This document shows positions 9,564-18,828 of a stretch of 62,745 nucleotides of DNA, in pieces. The number at the start of each line of letters is the position of its first letter. Position 1 is the stretch's first letter. The stretch spans positions 1 to 62,745 of the forward strand of contig JAKAVO010000008.1 of NCBI GenBank assembly GCA_021817255.1, read 5' to 3'. The stretch is from Thermoplasmata archaeon. Its GTDB lineage: Archaea > Thermoplasmatota > Thermoplasmata > Thermoplasmatales > Thermoplasmataceae. Position numbers and translations under genes: made by a program. The notes under the pieces were generated by a model that saw only the letters and a program-made list of their open reading frames with translations, was not told the origin of the DNA and searched no databases.

Positions 9564-11669
9564 TTAGATCAGTTGCCTCAATATTGCTGATCCTCTTGCT
9601 TTAAGCAGATATTGTGGCGTATCCAGATCGATTGGCAGGCTGTCCATTTCAAGGATGTTTGTGTCAAGATAAAGCTCCCACTTTTTTGTATCGTTCGGAA
9701 GTTTGAACATGACATCGTTTTCTGATGCATTGAAAAGCAGCAGAAGATCTCCGCCAGTAATTTTTCTGTAAGAATATTCGACTTCCTGCGTGTATTTTCC
9801 ATTTATCCAGACCATCAAGGATTTCATAGAACCGTTTTTCCAGTCTTCCTCTTCCATTTCCCTGAGGTTGTTGTCAAGCCACACAACATCTTTCATTCCT
9901 GTTCCGTCCACAAGATCTCCCCTGAAGAAGTTTTTTCTTGCAAGCACAGGGTTAGATCGCCTTAGTGATATTGCTTTCTTTACAAACTTGAACAAGTTTT
10001 CCTTATCCTGATCGAGATTCCAGTCATACCAGCTTATTTCATTATCCTGGCAATATGCATTGTTGTTCCCTTTCTGTGTTCTTCCAATTTCATCTCCACC
10101 GAGGATCATTGGAGTGCCCTGGGATACAAAGAGTGAGAGAAGTAGATTTTTTATGCTTCTATACCTTAATCCTATTATTTTCTGATCGTCAGTAATCCCC
10201 TCAACACCATGATTGAAGCTGCAGTTTTCATCCACTCCACCTTCAAATCCGGATGTATTTGCCTCATTGTGCTTCCTGTTGTAGGATACAAGGTCCATAA
10301 GTGTGAAGCCATCGTGGCAGGTAACAAAATTTATGCTTGAATGTGGCCGTTTCCCCACGTCATCATAGAGGTCTGGTGAGCCGGAAATCCTCTTCGCGAA
10401 CTCGCCCTCCATTTCATCGTCTCCTCTCCAGAATTTTCTTAAGGAGTCTCTGTATTTTCCATTCCATTCGCTCCATTTTTGTGGGAAGTTTCCAACCTGG
10501 TAACCCCCGGGCCCAATGTCCCAGGGTTCCGCAATCAGCTTCATTCCGGAAAGTACTGGATCCTGATGGATAATGTTCATGAATGGCGATAACATGTTGA
10601 TGCTGTACAGGTTTCTTGCAAGTGTGGACGCAAGATCAAACCTGAATCCGTCAATCTGCATTTCAATAGCCCAGTACCGCAGGCTGTCCATGATCATTTG
10701 CAGCACCTGGGTATTGCTTACATTGAGGCTGTTCCCGGTGCCGGTAAAATCTACATAATTTGCAGGATTTTCAGGTTCAAGGAAGTAATATGTCCTGTTG
10801 TCAATCCCCCTGAATGAAAGGGAGGGCCCCATATGGTTCCCTTCTGCAGTGTGGTTATAGACGACATCAAGTATAACTTCAATGCCGTTTGAATGCAGGT
10901 TGAACACCATATCTTTGAATTCTTTTACCTGATTGTCCTGCATCGCACAATATCTCAGATCAGGCGCAAAGTAAGCTATTGTATTGTAGCCCCAGTAATT
11001 TGACAGCCCCCTGTCCACAAGTACTTTGTCATCCACGTGCTGATGCACTGGCATTAATTCCACTGCAGTAATTCCAAGGTCCTTGAGGTAACTGATTACT
11101 TTTGAAGAGCCAAGTGCAGAATATGTTCCCCTGATATTTTGGTCAATGTCTTCCCTTAGCGCAGTTATGCCCTTTACATGTGTTTCATAAATTATTGTAT
11201 CATTCCACCTTTTTTCAGGCTTCTTTACATTCTGCCAGTCATATGCATCGTTTACCACCCTGGATTTTGGGATAAATTCTGTATCATCTTCATTGTTGAT
11301 GGTAACTCCATCGTTCATTTCGTAGGGGAATATGCTGTTATTCCACTTTACTTTTGAATTAAGCAGCTTTGAGTATGGATCTATGAGCAATTTGTTTCTG
11401 TTAAACCTGAGCCCTTTTGGCGGATCGAATGGGCCACTGGCATAATACCCGTACAGTTGCCCTTCCTTTATGCCGGAAACATTACAGTGCCAGACGTGGG
11501 CATCAACTTCCTTCAGGGGAATGATTTCGTTTGGGTTTTTCAGGTCAGAAGCTTTAAAGAGTGCAAGTTCAATAGATTCGGCGTCCTTGGAGTATATTGC
11601 AAAATTTGCCCCTTCATCTGTGAGGATTGACCCGAGGGGGTAAGACTTCCCTTCTGATACAATGCCCAT
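9564..11669 (-). CDS. Glycogen debranching enzyme (GlgX/TreX family, GH13)
   Basis: The ~701-residue enzyme cleaves alpha-1,6 branches in glycogen-like polymer. An N-terminal carbohydrate-binding beta domain (YPLGSILTDEGANFAIYS) precedes the GH13 barrel. The barrel has the VYNHT region, the nucleophile in DGFRFDLAS, the acid/base in LIAEPWDIG and the third carboxylate in FVTCHDGFT; a C-terminal beta domain follows. Possible starts are TTG 11693, ATG 11687 and ATG 11669. I use 11669 because MGIVSEGKSYPLGS matches the family N-terminus. TATA-like boxes lie near 11722 and 11737 and leave the choice open. It is divergent from the isochorismatase-like gene. Confidence 0.93.
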   Translation of the reverse strand: MGIVSEGKSYPLGSILTDEGANFAIYSKDAESIELALFKASDLKNPNEIIPLKEVDAHVWHCNVSGIKEGQLYGYYASGPFDPPKGLRFNRNKLLIDPYSKLLNSKVKWNNSIFPYEMNDGVTINNEDDTEFIPKSRVVNDAYDWQNVKKPEKRWNDTIIYETHVKGITALREDIDQNIRGTYSALGSSKVISYLKDLGITAVELMPVHQHVDDKVLVDRGLSNYWGYNTIAYFAPDLRYCAMQDNQVKEFKDMVFNLHSNGIEVILDVVYNHTAEGNHMGPSLSFRGIDNRTYYFLEPENPANYVDFTGTGNSLNVSNTQVLQMIMDSLRYWAIEMQIDGFRFDLASTLARNLYSINMLSPFMNIIHQDPVLSGMKLIAEPWDIGPGGYQVGNFPQKWSEWNGKYRDSLRKFWRGDDEMEGEFAKRISGSPDLYDDVGKRPHSSINFVTCHDGFTLMDLVSYNRKHNEANTSGFEGGVDENCSFNHGVEGITDDQKIIGLRYRSIKNLLLSLFVSQGTPMILGGDEIGRTQKGNNNAYCQDNEISWYDWNLDQDKENLFKFVKKAISLRRSNPVLARKNFFRGDLVDGTGMKDVVWLDNNLREMEEEDWKNGSMKSLMVWINGKYTQEVEYSYRKITGGDLLLLFNASENDVMFKLPNDTKKWELYLDTNILEMDSLPIDLDTPQYLLKARGSAILRQLI

Positions 11670-11813
11670 GCTCACCACAATTATCATCGGCAATTAATCT
11701 TTACTGTGCTGTGCATACTCTTTTTAGAGGATGTATTTTTATAGTGCATTTATAAACTATTTTTGTTCAGTGAATTTTGTAAAAAAACAAATATCATCCT
11801 TCCATTCCAAACT

Positions 11814-12395
11814 ATGGCAAGATTAGAAGTGTATAAAGAAATAAAGGACATCGTTAACCCAGGCCACTCAGCGCTTGTTGTATGGGACGTGCAAAATTTG
11901 CTTGTTGGCAGAATATTCAACAAAGAAGAATTTCTGGAAAATAACAGGGCATTGATTAAAAAAGCCCATGAACTTAAGATTCCAGTGATATTTACAAAAA
12001 TTACACCTCTGCCGGAAAAATTTGAATCTTCCCCCAGGCTCGCCAGGGGTGGGTTTCCAAAAGATATGGGCAAGAGCATGCTTGAACTTTCAATTGAGGC
12101 GGAGGCAGATGATATAGTTCTGAACAAGAACACTGCAAGCATATTCATAGGAACGAATTTTGAATTGATGATGCGAAATGCGGGCATTGAAACACTCATC
12201 TTTACTGGAATTGCAACGGAGATAGGTGTTGAATCCAGTGTCCGGGACAGTTCAAACAGGGGATTTTACAATGTTGTAGTTAAGGATGCAGTATCTTCAG
12301 GGAACAGAGATGCACATGAGAGGTCCCTGCAGAACATGGAATTAATGTTTAATGTTATCCCAACCAAAGAACTTCTAACTATCTGGAAAAAGTAA
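11814..12395 (+). CDS. Isochorismatase-superfamily hydrolase lacking the Cys nucleophile
   Basis: The 193-residue protein has the isochorismatase fold. The catalytic Asp is in VVWDVQN (residue ~24) and the Lys is in LNKNTASIF. The conserved cis-peptide/nucleophile loop reads TGIATEIGVESSVRD. The position normally held by Cys in nicotinamidases and cysteine hydrolases is Gly. Gly also occupies this place in the isochorismatases EntB and PhzD, so it is not a degenerate amidase by default. The substrate is unknown. I start at ATG 11814; the ORF extends upstream to 11763 without family-like sequence. A T8 run at 12420-12427 follows. Confidence 0.82.
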   Translation: MARLEVYKEIKDIVNPGHSALVVWDVQNLLVGRIFNKEEFLENNRALIKKAHELKIPVIFTKITPLPEKFESSPRLARGGFPKDMGKSMLELSIEAEADDIVLNKNTASIFIGTNFELMMRNAGIETLIFTGIATEIGVESSVRDSSNRGFYNVVVKDAVSSGNRDAHERSLQNMELMFNVIPTKELLTIWKK

Positions 12396-12419
12396 ATCCA
12401 TAATATTGCCCAATTCCCA

Positions 12420-12427
12420 TTTTTTTT
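12420..12427 (+). terminator. Oligo-T terminator after isochorismatase-like gene
   Basis: Eight consecutive T bases lie 25 nt after the stop at 12395, matching the simple T-rich termination signals of archaea. No hairpin is needed. Confidence 0.5.
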
Positions 12428-12682
12428 AAATAAAGCGTAAGAAAAATGCTTTCCATCGCATAGGATATTGAGTTGATATTGTTTGTTGTTCAGGGAGGAG
12501 AAATAAAACCAGTTTGAATGGATTCGGGCTGCTTTTCGCTTCATACAGTCGAAACTTCCCCATTTAACGCCAAATAATGGCAAAGGGTTTAAAGCGGAAC
12601 ATTTGCTGCTCAAAACATAAGCCCCCTATTTTAAGTATTAAGGTTAGACAAACAAATAAGTATATTTTTGAAATATAGAAAC

Positions 12683-13840
12683 ATGATTGATGAGAAAGTT
12701 ACTATAAGCAAAGGGCTTGAAGGCGTATTCATTGCGGATACAACATTATGCAAGATTGATGGCGCCAAAGGAAAATTATGGTACAGGGGCTATCCTATTG
12801 AAGTTCTGGCGGAAAAATCTAATTACGAAGAAGTCGCATACCTGTTGCTATATGGGCATTTGCCAAACAGGCACGAGATTGATGTTTTTGATGCTAGGCT
12901 AAAGGATGAAAGAGAGGTTTCCCAGGATATTAAAAAAATTATCAGTTTGTTTGCAGGAAAAACCCATCCTAATGATCTGCTAAGGACATGCGTGTCTGCA
13001 TTGTCGACATATGATGATGACATCACGGACAAAAGCAAAGAAGCAAACCTTGAAAGGGCAATCAAACTCATAGCCAAGCTTCCAACGATTGTTGCAATGA
13101 TAGGAAGAGCCATGAGGGGAAAGGACTTCATTGGACCGGACAGGTCTCTCTCACATTCATCAAACTTCCTTTTCATGCTTACCGGGAAGAGGCCCAACAA
13201 GGAATCAGCGAAACTAATTGACTTAATGTTTATTTTGCACGCAGAGCACGGCAGCAATGCATCCACATTTTCCACACTGGTAACAGGCTCAACCCTGGCT
13301 GATGCCTATGCAGCAGTTGTGGCTGGCATTGCAACCCTGAGAGGCCCGCTTCACGGTGGAGCTGATGAAGCTGCACTAAACATGATGAAAGCCATAGGGG
13401 AACCTGGCAATACTGAGAATTACATTGAGGATGCCCTTGCAGGAAAACAGAGGATTATGGGGTTCGGCCACAGAGTTTACAAAGCATATGATCCAAGGGC
13501 AAAGGTAGTTTACAAATACCTTTTATCTTTCATGAAGACAACCACTGACCCACAGATAGAGAAACTGCTTGAAATTGCAATAAGGGCCGAGAAGCTGATG
13601 GAAGAAAAGCTGAGCAAAACAAAAGGAATATGGCCAAATATAGATTTCTTTTCGGGGCCTCTGTACACTGCAATGGATATACCAGCAACCCTTTTCACTC
13701 CAATTTTTGCAGCATCGAGAATGGCCGGCTGGACAGCACATCTTTTTGAATACTGGGAAAATAACAGGATATTCAGGCCACTTGACAATTACATCGGAAA
13801 ACTTGATCTGGAATATGTGCCAATCGAGAAAAGGCAGTAA
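12683..13840 (+). CDS. gltA: Citrate synthase
   Basis: A 385-residue type II-like citrate synthase condensing acetyl-CoA with oxaloacetate. The active-site residues are visible: His in HAEHGSNAST (residue ~185), His in MGFGHRVYKAYDP, and Asp in DFFSGPLY near the C-terminus. The CoA/oxaloacetate loop RGPLHGGADE is present. A 2-methylcitrate synthase cannot be excluded because archaeal enzymes are often bifunctional. The ORF opens with TTG 12668, but ATG 12683 is preferred: an AT box (AATAAGTA) is centred about 28 nt upstream. A T8 run follows the stop. Confidence 0.93.
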   Translation: MIDEKVTISKGLEGVFIADTTLCKIDGAKGKLWYRGYPIEVLAEKSNYEEVAYLLLYGHLPNRHEIDVFDARLKDEREVSQDIKKIISLFAGKTHPNDLLRTCVSALSTYDDDITDKSKEANLERAIKLIAKLPTIVAMIGRAMRGKDFIGPDRSLSHSSNFLFMLTGKRPNKESAKLIDLMFILHAEHGSNASTFSTLVTGSTLADAYAAVVAGIATLRGPLHGGADEAALNMMKAIGEPGNTENYIEDALAGKQRIMGFGHRVYKAYDPRAKVVYKYLLSFMKTTTDPQIEKLLEIAIRAEKLMEEKLSKTKGIWPNIDFFSGPLYTAMDIPATLFTPIFAASRMAGWTAHLFEYWENNRIFRPLDNYIGKLDLEYVPIEKRQ

Positions 13841-13857
13841 AAACCTATAACATTTAA

Positions 13858-13870
13858 TTTATTTTTTTTA
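13858..13870 (+). terminator. Oligo-T terminator after citrate synthase
   Basis: TTT-A-TTTTTTTT lies 18 nt after the stop of the citrate synthase gene and before the convergent MBL gene. Confidence 0.5.
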
Positions 13871-13879
13871 TAAAGTTTT

Positions 13880-14569
13880 TCAATAAAGGCTATTTTTATT
13901 TGCAACATTTTGAAAATAGAAGTTGTTCAGGAGTTCGTAGCGGATATCGCTTGGATCTCCATGCCCCGGGTATATCCTTGTTGATTCCTTCATTTCCGAC
14001 AGCCTCTTAAGGCTCCTGACCATGTCTTCTTCGTTTCCCCCATAGTCCATTCTCCCTATTGACATCTTGAATAAAGTGTCTCCCGTAAGAATAAAGCCAT
14101 TTCCTATTATACACGAACTTCCCGGTGTGTGCCCTGGTGTTTCTATTACATTGAACCTGTGATCGCCAACAACAAAGGAAAATCCCTCCCTGAATGTTGC
14201 TATTCTGCCAGGAATCTCTGCTTTCAGCCCTTTTATGAAATGATCGGCTGAATATTCCTCATTATAAAGCATTGGCAAATCCAGTTCGTTTATGTAAAAT
14301 GGAATTTCGTACCTTTTCTGAATATCCTTTGCCGAAAGGAAATGATCAAAATGCCCATGGGTAGCCATTATGAAGACTGGTTCCAGATTGAACTTTTCCA
14401 GTTCTTCAATAATTTTGTCCGGGTTTCCCCCTGCATCCACTATCACACATTTTCCTCTATTTGAAAGAATATAACAGTCAGTCATCAATGGCCCAACAGT
14501 AATCTTTCTTATTTTCAGCAGCTCCAATGAATCGAAATATTTTCCGCCATAAAAGTTTTTATGATTCAT
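13880..14569 (-). CDS. Metallo-beta-lactamase-fold hydrolase (glyoxalase II-like)
   Basis: The 229-residue protein has the HxHxDH zinc motif as THGHFDH (residues ~69-75) and further ligands in ETPGHTPGS, LTGDTLF and YPGHGD. These are the full set for a binuclear hydrolase such as hydroxyacylglutathione-hydrolase-like thioesterases. It is probably cytosolic; the thioester substrate is unknown. ATG 14569 is the listed start. The family-like part starts at KIRKITVGPLMTDCYIL (residue ~19), and a TTG at 14527 is an alternative start because a TATA-like box is near 14582. Confidence 0.88.
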   Translation of the reverse strand: MNHKNFYGGKYFDSLELLKIRKITVGPLMTDCYILSNRGKCVIVDAGGNPDKIIEELEKFNLEPVFIMATHGHFDHFLSAKDIQKRYEIPFYINELDLPMLYNEEYSADHFIKGLKAEIPGRIATFREGFSFVVGDHRFNVIETPGHTPGSSCIIGNGFILTGDTLFKMSIGRMDYGGNEEDMVRSLKRLSEMKESTRIYPGHGDPSDIRYELLNNFYFQNVANKNSLY

Positions 14570-14773
14570 TCAGGAAAATTTTTAAGTTCAGATTGCAGGA
14601 ACCTTGGAAAGTTGAATCAACCTGGAGGAAGATTTTCACAGATGAAGAATATTGAATAGAAATTAAAATTGCTGTGAGTTGTTCATTCCTTAAAGATAAT
14701 TGTGTGAAATTTTAGCGGTTTACATTTAGCTTTTTACGAATAGATTTTAATAATTTATCACGATGCATTTAAC

Positions 14774-15433
14774 ATGCAATTAATAAATGATGAATATAGG
14801 GTTAAGCTGAAAGAGCAGTTCTCCTCCTCAATGCAGGATGAGGTTACAGTTAAAGTTTTTAAAGATGAAGATAAATCCTGCCAGTACTGCAATGATACTG
14901 AACAGCTGATTAGGGAGATATCAGAGATAACAGACAAAGTCGTTGTTGAAGTACATGAGCTTGGAGATGATGAATCTAAAAGGCTCAAAATAGAAAAGGC
15001 ACCTGTGGTTATACTGTTTTCAAAGAGATTCCAGCACGAGAATGTGAGATACTTTGGCATACCCTCAGGATATGAATTCAGGTCAATAATCGAGGATATT
15101 GAAGCGTTCTCCAATGGCAAGATAGAATTGAGGGAGAACACAATAGAGAAACTGAAAACCATTGAGAAGCCGGTAAACATTAGGGTATTCATTACACCCA
15201 CATGCCCTTACTGCCCTGCAGCTGTGAGAATGGCACACAACTTTGCAATGGTCAACCCAAATATTACAGGAGACATGGTAGAGTCCTATGAGTTTGAGGA
15301 AGATGCTGAGGCCGCAGCGGTTTCAAGCGTGCCCCATACGGCTATAAGCAATGTTGATGAGCCGATTATAGGCGCCCAGCCTGAAGAAATTTTCCTTGAC
15401 CAGGTTTTGTTTTCTGCTGCACAGGTCCAATAA
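14774..15433 (+). CDS. Protein disulfide oxidoreductase (tandem glutaredoxin-like PDO)
   Basis: The 219-residue protein consists of two thioredoxin folds. The N-terminal unit has CQYC (residues ~36-39) and the C-terminal unit has CPYC (FITPTCPYCPA). This two-CxxC layout is the archaeal/thermophile PDO that forms, reduces or shuffles disulfides in cytosolic proteins, often with a thioredoxin-reductase-like partner (not visible here). A TATA-like box (TTTAATAATTTA, 14745-14756) lies ~24 nt before the ATG. A T8 run at 15437-15444 follows the stop, so it is probably a single-gene unit. Confidence 0.93.
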   Translation: MQLINDEYRVKLKEQFSSSMQDEVTVKVFKDEDKSCQYCNDTEQLIREISEITDKVVVEVHELGDDESKRLKIEKAPVVILFSKRFQHENVRYFGIPSGYEFRSIIEDIEAFSNGKIELRENTIEKLKTIEKPVNIRVFITPTCPYCPAAVRMAHNFAMVNPNITGDMVESYEFEEDAEAAAVSSVPHTAISNVDEPIIGAQPEEIFLDQVLFSAAQVQ

Positions 15434-15436
15434 TTC

Positions 15437-15444
15437 TTTTTTTT
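15437..15444 (+). terminator. Oligo-T terminator after PDO gene
   Basis: Eight T bases begin 4 nt after the stop codon and precede the promoter of the SCP2 gene. Confidence 0.5.
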
Positions 15445-15505
15445 ATATAGTCAAATAATATAAATAAAACCAATAAACATATAAAATGTCATATAATTAT
15501 TACCC

Positions 15506-15841
15506 ATGTCATCGGGCGATGTTCTAAAGCAGATGTTAGAAAAATATGGAAATGATGAGGATGTAAAAAAGGAAGTTGCATCTATGGAGAAGACTTTCCA
15601 ATTCGCACCCATAGATGGTGATGCGTATTTTGTGAAAGTTTCCAAGGGAGAGGTCACTTTCAATGAAGGGACAGATAATTCACCCACTGCAACAATTAGT
15701 GGAAAAGAGGAAACTCTTCTGAATCTCTTCAATGGAACTATAGATCCTGTAATGTCTTATATGACAGGAAAGATAAAGATCTCAGGGGATCTTATGAGTG
15801 CAACAAAAATGACAGGGCTTGTCAAAAAACTGAGGAAGTGA
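15506..15841 (+). CDS. SCP2 sterol-carrier-type domain protein
   Basis: A 111-residue single-domain SCP2 protein. Its recognisable core runs from FAPIDGDAYFVKVSKGEV through SPTATISGKEETLLNLFNGT to MTGKIKISGDLMSATKM. SCP2 domains bind acyl-CoA or other hydrophobic ligands in the cytosol. The stop codon overlaps the start of the beta-oxidation fusion gene, so the two are co-translated and this protein probably hands acyl chains to that enzyme. A TATA-like box (CATATAAAATG, 15479-15487) lies ~23 nt before the ATG. Confidence 0.85.
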   Translation: MSSGDVLKQMLEKYGNDEDVKKEVASMEKTFQFAPIDGDAYFVKVSKGEVTFNEGTDNSPTATISGKEETLLNLFNGTIDPVMSYMTGKIKISGDLMSATKMTGLVKKLRK

Positions 15842-17814
15842 TTTCAGTGGAAATTAAACAGGTTACAGTGATAGGCTCGGGTTTGATGGGGAGCGGCATA
15901 GCTCAGGTTATAGCTACTGCTGGAATCAATGTGAACCTGTTTGACAGTTTTCCAGAAGCTCTGGATAAGGGCAAATCTGGAATTGAAAAAAGCCTTGCAA
16001 GGCTTGTGAAAGCTGGGAGGATGAAGAGTGACGATCTCAGCAAAGTGATGGGGCGGATAAAATTTTACAGGGAAATGGAAGAATCACTTGCTGGTTCGGA
16101 ACTTGTCATTGAAGCTGTGCCTGAAATACCGGAATTGAAGGAAGAGGTTTTTAATTCTGTGGAAAAATTTGCAAACCCAGATGCTATACTCGCTACAAAC
16201 ACTTCAAATATCAGGATCACAGAGATTGCAAGCAAGTTGAAAACTCCAGAGAGGCTGGTTGGAATGCACTTTTTTAACCCGCCTGCAATGATGAAACTGG
16301 TTGAGGTCATAAAGGGGGAGAAGTCTTCTGAATCAAACTTTCAGGAGGTTTTTAATTTCTCAAAGAAAATCGGGAAAGAGCCAATAAAGGTTTGCAAGGA
16401 TACCGCTGGTTTTGTTGTGAACAGGATAAGCGCTCCGGAGTCACTTTATTTTATCCTGTTGCTTGAGAATAAGGTTGATTCCCCAGAGGCAATTGATTCA
16501 TTTGCAAGGAGCCAGGCTCTGCCCATGGGCCCCTACGAATTGATGGATTATGTTGGAATAGACACAGTGCTCCACTCACTGGAATATTATAACAAAACTC
16601 TTTCCAGCGCTTATGGAAAAACAACAATTCCACAGAAGATGGTAAGTGAAAAAAGGCTGGGAATAAAGACAGGGGAAGGTTTTTACAAATGGAAGGAAGG
16701 AAAAGCCCAGGTTCCAAGTGCAAGCCCATCAACAAAGGTGGAGCTTCTTGATGTTTTCTGCCTTGAGATTAACGAAGCGACAAAACTCATCGAGGAAGGC
16801 GTTGCAAGCCCGGAAGATATTGAGAAAGGGTTTTCCCTTGGAATGAACAGGCCATTTGGGCCTGTATCCGTCGCAAAAGGCCTGTCAAACAAGGAAGTGA
16901 AGGATAAGTTAATCCAGCTCCACGAGAAATACGGAGCTGATGTTTTCAAGCCGGCTAAATCCATTGATGAGGGCAGGATGAAAGAGGCAATGGATGGGAG
17001 ATTGAAGGCAAAAACTGAGGCAAAGGCAATTACGGCTGAAGGTGAACAACTCCTGAATGTCAAAAGAACAGGAAAGGTCGCAAGAATAGAGTTGAATAAC
17101 GGAAGGAATAATCTTCTTAACATGAAGGTCCTTGATCAATTGAACAATGTTATTGACCAGTTGTGGAATGATAGGGAAGTCTTCGTTGTAGTTATTTCAG
17201 GAAACGGAAATTTGTTTTCTGCAGGTGCTGAACTCACACAGTTCATACCGGACTCCATGGAATTCATAGAGTATTCAAGGAAGGGAGAGAGGATATTTAG
17301 AAAACTCTCGGAGATTCCAAAAATTGTGATTGCTGAAATGAAGGGCTATGTGCTTGGGGGAGGATTCGAACTTTCCCTGAACTGTGATATCAGAGTATCC
17401 CACAGTGAGTGCGTTATTGGTTTTCCTGAGACCACCATAGGATTGCTTCCAGGGTGGAGCGGAAGCCAGAAACTGGCGAAACTGATTGGCATGTCAAGAG
17501 CGTCCTATTTAATATTGACAGGAGAGAGGTTCACTGGAGATCTTGCAAAGGAATATGGCATAGTGTCCAGAATATACAGCAAGAATGAACTTCAGGAAAG
17601 AACCATGGAATTCGCAACGGAGCTCAGTGAAAAAGTTTCACCTATAGCGGCTGCCCTTTCCAAGAAACTAATATACAAAGGCTCCGAAGTGCCCGCAGAC
17701 GTTGGGCTGGAAATGGAATCTATTGCTATGGGAACTATCTATGGCACAAAGGATTTCATGGAGGGCATATCTGCCTTTGTGCAGAAAAGAAAACCTGAAT
17801 ACAAGTTCCAATAA
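15838..17814 (+). CDS. 3-hydroxyacyl-CoA dehydrogenase / enoyl-CoA hydratase fusion
   Basis: The 658-residue bifunctional enzyme performs two steps of fatty-acid beta-oxidation (or the reverse). Residues ~1-290 carry the NAD-binding Rossmann motif (VIGSGLMGSGIAQ) and HCDH core (GMHFFNPPAMMKLVEV, KDTAGFVVNRI); a second HCDH-like helical part follows to ~390. From ~410 an enoyl-CoA hydratase domain has the oxyanion-hole segments SAGAELTQF and GGGFELSLNCD. The order dehydrogenase-hydratase is typical of archaea and opposite to bacterial FadB. GTG 15838 overlaps the SCP2 stop; GTG 15847 is an alternative start. Confidence 0.93.
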   Translation: MISVEIKQVTVIGSGLMGSGIAQVIATAGINVNLFDSFPEALDKGKSGIEKSLARLVKAGRMKSDDLSKVMGRIKFYREMEESLAGSELVIEAVPEIPELKEEVFNSVEKFANPDAILATNTSNIRITEIASKLKTPERLVGMHFFNPPAMMKLVEVIKGEKSSESNFQEVFNFSKKIGKEPIKVCKDTAGFVVNRISAPESLYFILLLENKVDSPEAIDSFARSQALPMGPYELMDYVGIDTVLHSLEYYNKTLSSAYGKTTIPQKMVSEKRLGIKTGEGFYKWKEGKAQVPSASPSTKVELLDVFCLEINEATKLIEEGVASPEDIEKGFSLGMNRPFGPVSVAKGLSNKEVKDKLIQLHEKYGADVFKPAKSIDEGRMKEAMDGRLKAKTEAKAITAEGEQLLNVKRTGKVARIELNNGRNNLLNMKVLDQLNNVIDQLWNDREVFVVVISGNGNLFSAGAELTQFIPDSMEFIEYSRKGERIFRKLSEIPKIVIAEMKGYVLGGGFELSLNCDIRVSHSECVIGFPETTIGLLPGWSGSQKLAKLIGMSRASYLILTGERFTGDLAKEYGIVSRIYSKNELQERTMEFATELSEKVSPIAAALSKKLIYKGSEVPADVGLEMESIAMGTIYGTKDFMEGISAFVQKRKPEYKFQ

Positions 17815-17892
17815 TTTTGGACATAAACCATTTTTTATCTGGCCGGCAATAAATATTACCGGAATTCTTGAATTAAAATATTGATGGGAATT

Positions 17893-18828
17893 TTACTCTG
17901 TTTGATCCTTTTCCTCTATCAAATTTACAAATGCTTCTTCCAGGGATGATCCGTATTCTGCAAAGCTAATCACATCCCCTGCGGTTTGGACCAGCTTGAG
18001 AATTTTTGCCCTTGCTTCCAACTCTCCATTAAAGTATATTATTACGGATTTTTCGGATTGAGGCTCAACACTGCTTGCAAAACCACCCAGTTTCTCTTTC
18101 AATTCATCCGGATTTACAGAGGTTAGGAAATCAACCTTTAGGCTCTTCGAGTTAAACTTTGATTCTATGTTTCTGGTTGTATCCTTCAACAACAACTTTC
18201 CATTGTTAATGAACAAAACATCTTCACACGTATCAGTAACTTCCTGAAGCAGATGGGAACTCATCACAATCATATGATCCTTTTTCCACTCCAGGATGAC
18301 TTCTCTTATGATCTTCCTTTCGGCAGGATCCATGCCGTTGGTTGGCTCATCAAGGAATATAATATCAGGATTTCCCAGAAAAGCTGCAACAAATATCACT
18401 CTGGCCCTCTGTCCACGGGACAGGGTTCCAACTTTTCTGTCCAGATCGGGAATTTTAACACGGCTTCCGAACGTTTCCAGGTGGTTCAATACGTCTTTTT
18501 TCTTTATGCCTTTGAGTTCGCCAGCCAATCCTACTGCTTCCCTTACAGTTAATGCAGCATATGGCTCCGGTGTCTCAATAAGTGCCCCAATTCTCATTAA
18601 AGCCCTTGTTCTCTCCTTTTTCACGTCAATTCCTTCGATGAATACTTTGCCGTCGGTTGGGTTGATGAGTCCGGTCATCATCTTAAAAGTCGTAGTCTTT
18701 CCCGCACCATTTTGGCCAAGATATGCGATCGCCCCATCACCTTCCAATTCAAAGCTTATATTGTCAACAGCTTTGAAGTTCCGGTATTTTTTTGTAAGGT
18801 TGACTACCTTGACAGATTTTGAATTCAT
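17893..18828 (-). CDS. ABC transporter ATP-binding protein
   Basis: The 311-residue ATPase has Walker A GQNGAGKTT (residues ~37-45), the ABC signature LSRGQRARV, Walker B IIFLDEPTNGMDP and the His-switch in VMSSHLLQE. A ~90-residue C-terminal extension is typical of ABC-2 exporters. It pairs with the upstream permease. The ORF is open to 19035, but that part only overlaps the permease gene in another frame. ATG 18828 overlaps the permease TGA (TGATG), indicating translational coupling. Substrate unknown; ABC-2 systems export drugs, lipids or polymers. Confidence 0.92.
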   Translation of the reverse strand: MNSKSVKVVNLTKKYRNFKAVDNISFELEGDGAIAYLGQNGAGKTTTFKMMTGLINPTDGKVFIEGIDVKKERTRALMRIGALIETPEPYAALTVREAVGLAGELKGIKKKDVLNHLETFGSRVKIPDLDRKVGTLSRGQRARVIFVAAFLGNPDIIFLDEPTNGMDPAERKIIREVILEWKKDHMIVMSSHLLQEVTDTCEDVLFINNGKLLLKDTTRNIESKFNSKSLKVDFLTSVNPDELKEKLGGFASSVEPQSEKSVIIYFNGELEARAKILKLVQTAGDVISFAEYGSSLEEAFVNLIEEKDQTE

